Assembly (NCBI RefSeq): GCF_013377235.1 | Contig: NZ_CP016226.1 | Location: 930,001 to 994,000, forward strand | Origin: Mannheimia varigena | GTDB taxonomy: Bacteria; Pseudomonadota; Gammaproteobacteria; Enterobacterales; Pasteurellaceae | Direction of reading: 5' to 3' | Length of the DNA: 64,000 nucleotides | Part shown: in pieces, positions 59,107 to 64,000 of the stretch | Numbering within the stretch: position 1 is the first letter of the stretch | How the letters are laid out: every line of letters starts with the position of its first letter | The notes under the pieces: model-generated | The model's database searches: none | Told to the model about the DNA's origin: nothing | Seen by the model: the letters and a program-made list of their open reading frames with translations, nothing else | Position numbers and translations under genes: made by a program

Positions 59107-60621
59107 CTATTTTACTTCATCTAAATACGCTTTATTTGCACGTTCAAAGGTTTCTTGAACTTCCCTGCTAGGTGCTGGCGTAAACAGCGATACCACAATA
59201 ATCATCACGGTTGCAGCAATAAAGCCCGGTATCATCGAATAAATTTCAGGTAAGGCAAATTTAAGTGTAATATCTGTCCAGAAATGGACGATTAACGCTC
59301 CTGTCAACATTCCTGCAATTGCCCCAAAACCGTTCATACGCTTCCAGAAAAGAGAAAGTAATACCACAGGTCCGAACGCTGAACCGAAGCCCGCCCATGC
59401 ATTTCTGACTAAACCGAATACTTTGCTGTCCGGATCTTGAGCGATATAAATTGCAAGAGCAGCCACCGCAAGTACCATTAAACGGCTTAACCACACTAAT
59501 TCTTTGTCTGTCGCTTTCGGGCGTAAAATGCCTTTATATAAATCTTCGGTAATCGCACTTGAACAAATCAGTAATTGAGCGGAAAGCGTGCTCATTACAG
59601 CAGCAAGAATGGCTGATAATAAAATACCGGCAACCCAAGGGTTAAATAGTAATTTTGCTAATTCAATAAAAATTTGTTCCGGGTTTTGGCTCACATTCTT
59701 TGCTTGTTCCGGATTACCGAAGAAATAAGCCATACCGAAATAGCCAATGCCAATCGCTCCTACCAAGCAAATAACCATCCATGTCATACTAATACGGCGT
59801 GCATTTTCAAGCGATTTCACACTTTCCGCTGCCATAAAACGCACCACGATATGTGGCTGACCAAAATAGCCAAGCCCCCACGCCATTAGGCTAATCACGG
59901 CTAAAATACTCGTGCCGGTAAAAATATCGTTATAATCTTTTTGTGCCATTTCGCCTGCACGATCGATTAAAGCTTGCATTTCATCAAAACCACCTAAGTT
60001 ATACATTACAAACAGAGGCGTTAGAATTAAGGCAAAAACCATTAATGAGGCTTGGATGGTATCCGTCCAGCTTACCGCTAAAAAGCCACCAATAAAGGTG
60101 TAAAGAATGGTTGCCACCGCCCCATACCAAATTGCTTGGTGGTAAGGTAAGCCAAATAGGTTTTCAAATACTCTCGCACCGGCTACTACGCCTGATGCAC
60201 AGTAAATTGCAAAAAAGAGTAAAAAAATGACCGCTGATAAAATCTTAATTAATTTCGTTTTATCACCAAAGCGGTTGTGGAAGTATTCGGGTAAGGTTAA
60301 AGCATCGCCGCTATGTTCGGTGTGAGAACGTAATCTGCCTGCTACTAATTTCCAGTTTAGATAAGCACCGATAGTTAAACCGATTGCAATCCAAGCTTCA
60401 ATTAAACCGCCTGCATAGACTGCACCGGGCAATCCCATCAGCAACCAGCCCGACATATCTGAAGCACCTGCGGATAATGCTGTTACAAAACTACCTAAAC
60501 GGCGACCACCTAAAATATAGTCTGAAAGATTATTTGTTACACGATAAGCAATAAATCCAATTGCAATCATACCCAAAATATAAACAACAAACATTATTGT
60601 TGTTGGGTCAAAACCAAACAT
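59107..60621 (-). CDS. putP: Sodium/proline symporter PutP
   Basis: Protein of 504 residues of the sodium:solute symporter family with 13 expected helices. GGRRLGSFVTALSAGASDMSGW near residue 38 and AGASDMSGWLLMG-type helix 2 match PutP, as do GALTLPEY-like TLPEYFHNRFGD and the Na+-site AAVMSTLSAQLLICSSA. It imports proline with Na+, which fits an organism that pumps Na+ through the Nqr complex encoded in this window. putA is not nearby. The upstream neighbour is an IclR regulator. Confidence 0.94.
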   Translation of the reverse strand: MFGFDPTTIMFVVYILGMIAIGFIAYRVTNNLSDYILGGRRLGSFVTALSAGASDMSGWLLMGLPGAVYAGGLIEAWIAIGLTIGAYLNWKLVAGRLRSHTEHSGDALTLPEYFHNRFGDKTKLIKILSAVIFLLFFAIYCASGVVAGARVFENLFGLPYHQAIWYGAVATILYTFIGGFLAVSWTDTIQASLMVFALILTPLFVMYNLGGFDEMQALIDRAGEMAQKDYNDIFTGTSILAVISLMAWGLGYFGQPHIVVRFMAAESVKSLENARRISMTWMVICLVGAIGIGYFGMAYFFGNPEQAKNVSQNPEQIFIELAKLLFNPWVAGILLSAILAAVMSTLSAQLLICSSAITEDLYKGILRPKATDKELVWLSRLMVLAVAALAIYIAQDPDSKVFGLVRNAWAGFGSAFGPVVLLSLFWKRMNGFGAIAGMLTGALIVHFWTDITLKFALPEIYSMIPGFIAATVMIIVVSLFTPAPSREVQETFERANKAYLDEVK

Positions 60622-60710
60622 TATGAATGAACCTCAAAATTTTAATTTTATAAAATATAATTTTTAAAGGGTGCAAGATTACCTGAAATAATCAAAATGG
60701 CAATACAAAA

Positions 60711-61499
60711 TTATCGCCCACCTAGCTCGGCTGAAATTTTTTCTGCCGTTTCTTGAATAGCAGGTAGTAAATTTTCTTGCCCTAGCTGATTTAAACGAGC
60801 CGTTGAAAGCGAGACGGAAACCGCATAATGGACCTTCTGTTGATGATCAAAAATCGGGCAAGCAATACAAGAAACACCCAGCTCATTTTCTTCTGCATCC
60901 ATCGCAAAACCGAGCTCACGAATGGTTTCCAGCTCTTTTTTCATTCCCTCAATCGTGGTAATGGTATTGATGGTAAGCTGTTGAATTACAGAGGATTTCG
61001 CTTGCCAATATTGGGGAATATAATCTTCGGAATCATAGGCTAAGAAAAGTTTACCCATACCAGAACAATATAGTTGCATCTGCTGCCCGATATAAGCTCT
61101 AGTTCGCATTAAGCCTGTGGTTGCCTCTAATTTATTAATGAGGATTGCGTGATCTTTCTCTCGCATCGCAAAATTAACCGTCTCGCCTAATTTTAAGTTC
61201 AATGCTTCTAAATGTGGTGCTGCAATGTGTAGGATATTAATTGAGCTTAAAGCCCTTTGCCCAATCGCTAAACATTTCGTAGTTAAACGATAACTGCCTG
61301 CTGTTGGAGCCGGGCGAACATAGCCTTCTTGCTGTAAGCCTTGCAATAAACGATGCACCGTACTTTTATTCAAGCTTGAAAGCTCAGCTAAGTGAGCTAA
61401 CGGGCAACCATTAGGAAATTTTGCCAATAGTTCCAAAAGCGTTAAGCCACGAATTAGGCTTTGGTTTCCTGCAGATTCCTTTTCTTTTTTTTCTATCAT
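60711..61499 (-). CDS. IclR-family transcriptional regulator
   Basis: Protein of 262 residues. The N-terminal winged helix (IRGLTLLELLAKFPNG, LAELSSLNKSTVHRLLQGL, residues ~16-60) is followed by a ligand-binding domain with CSGMGKLFLAY and the Cys-containing ELGVSCIACPIFD (about 210). The target is unknown; adjacent putP or the MFS gene are candidates. I chose ATG 61499 (MIEKKEKES), with GGGAG upstream; the frame from 61574 would overlap fau by 79 bp. Its ATG overlaps the fau stop (ATGA), so translation is coupled to fau. Confidence 0.87.
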   Translation of the reverse strand: MIEKKEKESAGNQSLIRGLTLLELLAKFPNGCPLAHLAELSSLNKSTVHRLLQGLQQEGYVRPAPTAGSYRLTTKCLAIGQRALSSINILHIAAPHLEALNLKLGETVNFAMREKDHAILINKLEATTGLMRTRAYIGQQMQLYCSGMGKLFLAYDSEDYIPQYWQAKSSVIQQLTINTITTIEGMKKELETIRELGFAMDAEENELGVSCIACPIFDHQQKVHYAVSVSLSTARLNQLGQENLLPAIQETAEKISAELGGR

Positions 61500-62080
61500 C
61501 TTGATGCTCCCAAAATAATATGATTTAACGGCATATCCCAACGCTCTATCGGTAATTGTTCTACTTGCTGGCACTCATGAGCCAACCCCACACTTATAAT
61601 ATGAGGAGCTTGAGCAAGTGTTCTATCATAAAAACCACCTCCCATTCCTAACCGATTTCCTGCTTTATCGCACGCAACTAATGGTGTAAAAATCATCTCT
61701 AGTTCTTGTAAGGGAATGATATTTCTAACATCCGGCACAGGCTCTTGAATGCCCAAGCGGTTAAATTTTAGAATAGTTTTGCAATTGTAATTTACAAACA
61801 ATAATTGACCGCTTGTAAAAGGGTGGAGAATAGGCAAATAGATTTTTTTTCCTTGCTCAAGTAAAATATTCATTAAAGGCAGTGGAGAAATTTCACCGTT
61901 AAAAGGCAAATAAAAAGCAATATGTGAGGCCTGATAAGATTCAATTAAAGGAATTGCTTGTGGAATAAGTGAGTAAGCAGCTTGTGCCTGTTGTAATGTA
62001 GTTAAACCTAAACGTTTAGCCCGCATTAATTGTCGTAATTGTTCACGGGAATGGCTACAATAATTAATGGAATTTTTCAT
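61496..62080 (-). CDS. fau: 5-formyltetrahydrofolate cyclo-ligase (YgfA)
   Basis: Protein of 194 residues. N-terminal REQLRQLMRAKR, then IAFYLPFNGEISP, and the ATP/substrate motif KAGNRLGMGGGFYDRTL near residue 140 define the family. It converts 5-formyl-THF to 5,10-methenyl-THF. I chose ATG 62080 (MKNSINYC); the longer frame from 62152 would run into the 6S RNA gene. In E. coli the same gene lies directly after ssrS on one transcript, as it does here. Confidence 0.93.
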   Translation of the reverse strand: MKNSINYCSHSREQLRQLMRAKRLGLTTLQQAQAAYSLIPQAIPLIESYQASHIAFYLPFNGEISPLPLMNILLEQGKKIYLPILHPFTSGQLLFVNYNCKTILKFNRLGIQEPVPDVRNIIPLQELEMIFTPLVACDKAGNRLGMGGGFYDRTLAQAPHIISVGLAHECQQVEQLPIERWDMPLNHIILGASR

Positions 62081-62083
62081 ATA

Positions 62084-62260
62084 AGTACCCGAGATGCCGC
62101 TACCAGTAATGGTCCTTGAACCAGTCGGTTCAAGGGAGTCAAACTTAATCACCTTTAGGCTTCTTACTTAAAGTAAGCTTGCTCACCGGCGGTTAGATGT
62201 TCAACTCAAAGTTTCAAATTATCGGCTCAGGGACGTAACTAATAACGCACACCCCAGGCA
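62084..62260 (-). ncRNA. ssrS: 6S RNA
   Basis: About 177 nt between zapA and fau, the conserved location. On the minus strand the conserved CCCTGAGCCGATA is present at 62223-62235, followed by GGTGAGCA, GAAGCCTAAA and the CTTGAACC...GGTTCAAG hairpin (about 62114-62133). The 3' end has GCGGCATCTCGGG (62088-62100). The last pairs with the 5' CCTGGGGTGTG to close the long hairpin that mimics an open promoter and sequesters sigma-70 RNA polymerase in stationary phase. A TATAAA box lies at 62264-62269; exact ends are inferred. Confidence 0.92.
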
Positions 62261-62362
62261 AGATTTATAGTAACGGAATTTAATGATTTTTCCTAGTCTT
62301 TAATCAGATAAATTGTAAATTTTCAGTTTCTTAGCTCTATTCCTAATCACTTAGCTTAAAAA

Positions 62363-62656
62363 TCAACTACTTGATTGCAATTTACCTAACGAATTATCTA
62401 ACTGCTCAATACAGGCGACTAATACATTTTTATTTTCTGCATTTTGGCGTTGAGCTTGCTCTAATTCATAATTTAAATTCAGTGCAACAATAGCAAGTAC
62501 TTTTTCAAGTTGAATAATGCCAGACTGCTCTTTCAATACCGCTACACGCTCTTCCAAACGCTGTGCTGATGCCAATAAATTTTCTTGTTGTCCAACAGGA
62601 CATTGCAAGCGTAACACCTGACCAAAAATCTGTAGTTCGATATTATTTGCAGACAT
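62363..62656 (-). CDS. zapA: Cell division protein ZapA
   Basis: Protein of 97 residues. The N-terminal globular part (NIELQIFGQVLRLQCP) is followed by a long coiled-coil helix (EKVLAIVALNLNYELEQ...). ZapA crosslinks FtsZ filaments at the division ring. I chose ATG 62656 (MSANNIEL), the family start; the frame from 62731 would cross the divergent ygfB promoter. It is upstream of ssrS-fau, as in E. coli. Confidence 0.9.
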   Translation of the reverse strand: MSANNIELQIFGQVLRLQCPVGQQENLLASAQRLEERVAVLKEQSGIIQLEKVLAIVALNLNYELEQAQRQNAENKNVLVACIEQLDNSLGKLQSSS

Positions 62657-62733
62657 AAATACGAAATCCTCACTTAATCGCAAAATTTTTGCTATATTAT
62701 GCCATTCTTTAGCAAAATCACAATAATGCAATT

Positions 62734-63291
62734 ATGGCTATGACAAATTCCCAAGAATTTAAACAACTTATTACTCAATTACAAATTGAAGATACCCCCG
62801 CGGAATTTCACGGTTTCTTATGCGGATTGATTGCAGGCGGCATTCAAGATGATTCGTGGAAAACCTTAACCTACCAATTTACCAATAACGGACATGCATT
62901 TTCAGTTGAACCATTAAAGCAACTGACTGAATTTTATCAACAGCTCACCGAAAGTTTCTCTCAAGCAAATACGCTATTTAGTCTATGGCTACCCGAAAAT
63001 GAAGAAGATGGTTTTGCCCTTGCTGATGGTATTTCTGAATGGACAAACAGCTTCTTGCTGGGTTTAGGCGTTGCACAGCCCAAATTACAACAAGAAACCG
63101 ATGAGGTGGGCGAGGCAATTGATGATTTAGATGAAATCGCCAAATTAGGGTACAATGAAGACGATAACAACGAAGAATTGCTAGAAGCCGGCGAAGAAGT
63201 GTTGGAATATTTACGAGTGTTAGCCTTATTCTTACATAGCCATTTTGCTTTAGGCGTACCTAAAACAGAAGAAAAGCCACAATTACATTAA
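62734..63291 (+). CDS. ygfB: YgfB/UPF0149-family protein
   Basis: Acidic protein of 185 residues. It matches E. coli YgfB in PAEFHGFLCGLIAGGI, SEWTNSFLLGLGVAQPKL, GEAIDDLDEIAKLGY and the C-terminal EVLEYLRVLALFLHSH. The function is not settled. It is divergent from zapA, as in E. coli. The start could be ATG 62734 or ATG 62740; neither has a strong ribosome site, and I keep the longer. Confidence 0.88.
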   Translation: MAMTNSQEFKQLITQLQIEDTPAEFHGFLCGLIAGGIQDDSWKTLTYQFTNNGHAFSVEPLKQLTEFYQQLTESFSQANTLFSLWLPENEEDGFALADGISEWTNSFLLGLGVAQPKLQQETDEVGEAIDDLDEIAKLGYNEDDNNEELLEAGEEVLEYLRVLALFLHSHFALGVPKTEEKPQLH

Positions 63292-63368
63292 TACAAGCGG
63301 TCAAATTTCATCTATATTTTGCAAATTTTTCAATAAAAACGACCGCTTCATAATCAAAGGAAAAACCG

Positions 63369-64000
63369 ATGTCTGAACTTAAAAATGATCGCTATTTAAA
63401 AGCTCTTTTGCGTGAACCTGTGGATATGACCCCTGTTTGGATGATGCGTCAAGCTGGGCGTTATTTACCTGAGTATAAAGCTACTCGTGCCGAGGCTGGT
63501 GATTTTATGTCACTCTGCCGTAATGCCGACTTAGCTTGTGAAGTTACTTTACAACCTTTACGTCGCTATGAATTAGATGCTGCAATTCTTTTCTCAGATA
63601 TCCTCACTATTCCAGATGCAATGGGCTTAGATTTGAGTTTTGGTGCGGGCGAAGGTCCGAAATTTGCTCGCCCTGTGCAATCACTTGCTGATGTGAATAA
63701 TCTACCTATTCCAGATCCTGAAGGCGAATTACAATATGTGATGAACGCCGTTCGCACCATTCGCCGTGAATTAAAAGGCGAAGTGCCGTTAATCGGCTTT
63801 TCCGGCAGCCCTTGGACTCTAGCAACCTATATGGTAGAAGGCGGTTCAAGCAAAGCGTTCACCAAAATCAAAAAAATGCTTTACGCTGATCCACAAATTC
63901 TGCACAAATTACTCGATAAATTAGCCGATAGCGTGATTTTATATTTAAATGCACAAATCAAAGCAGGGGCACAATCAGTAATGGTTTTCGATACTTGGGG
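63369..64000 (+). CDS. hemE: Uroporphyrinogen decarboxylase, N-terminal part
   Basis: Partial gene running off the right edge after about 210 of the usual 354 residues. The start [17 protein letters not shown] has AAAGGAAAAA upstream. The substrate-binding motif [15 protein letters not shown] (about residues 22-36) and the [17 protein letters not shown] segment carrying the catalytic Asp are present, as is [17 protein letters not shown]. It decarboxylates uroporphyrinogen III to coproporphyrinogen III in haem synthesis. An imperfect uptake-signal dyad (63292-63351) separates it from ygfB. Confidence 0.97.
   Translation, partial: MSELKNDRYLKALLREPVDMTPVWMMRQAGRYLPEYKATRAEAGDFMSLCRNADLACEVTLQPLRRYELDAAILFSDILTIPDAMGLDLSFGAGEGPKFARPVQSLADVNNLPIPDPEGELQYVMNAVRTIRRELKGEVPLIGFSGSPWTLATYMVEGGSSKAFTKIKKMLYADPQILHKLLDKLADSVILYLNAQIKAGAQSVMVFDTW

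Overview
The window is a chromosomal segment of a Pasteurellaceae bacterium. It is densely coded and AT-rich, and almost every gene has a recognisable gammaproteobacterial orthologue. Copies of the DNA-uptake core ACAAGCGGT occur throughout on both strands. This is the Apl-type uptake signal (Actinobacillus pleuropneumoniae / Mannheimia / Bibersteinia branch), not the Haemophilus influenzae AAGTGCGGT type. I favour a Mannheimia-like organism, but the genus is inference. I see no insertion sequence, prophage, CRISPR array, rRNA or tRNA gene, and no clearly broken gene. The first and last genes (yhiN-like flavoprotein, hemE) run off the edges.

Layout, left to right: yhiN-ychN and a purine permease (minus), usg (minus); ybfE-fldA-fur then letB, luxS and an ABC exporter (plus); dnaA-dnaN (plus); rodZ-ispG-hisS-yfgM (minus); argH; mnmA; the sodium-pumping NADH dehydrogenase operon nqrABCDEF with apbE and nqrM (minus); nfuA (plus); pyrG and uraA (minus); yjjG-cysB-DUF3108 (minus); gcvA and the divergent small RNA gcvB; rsgA-rnhB-hinT-ycfL (plus); the envelope cluster proQ, prc, ldtD, mepK, gloC (minus); a cold-shock gene; proC and an hcaT-like transporter (minus); rdgC-yqaB-DUF998-argE (plus); a large autotransporter (minus); lpoA-yraN-diaA-dolP (minus) divergent from rsmI; a tri-haem cytochrome c peroxidase, an MFS transporter, putP, and an IclR regulator overlapping fau (minus); 6S RNA (ssrS), zapA, divergent ygfB, and the start of hemE.

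Functional themes: respiration and redox (Nqr with its FMN transferase and maturation factor, peroxidase, flavodoxin, NfuA, Fur); envelope construction (RodZ, LpoA, LdtD with MepK, Prc, LetB, DolP, YfgM); replication and nucleic-acid maintenance (DnaA, DnaN, DiaA, RdgC, RNase HII, YraN); translation (HisS, MnmA, RsmI, RsgA); and nucleotide and amino-acid supply (PyrG, UraA, purine permease, ProC, PutP, ArgH, ArgE).

The parts that protein-only annotation would miss are two RNAs (GcvB and 6S), a possible third RNA ending in an exceptionally strong 22-bp hairpin between nqrA and nfuA, a good ArgR operator before argH, an FNR-like site before the peroxidase, uptake signals arranged as inverted pairs that double as terminators, and a small family of palindromes between genes. 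I did not find a convincing new multi-gene system; the window is mostly conserved core genome.
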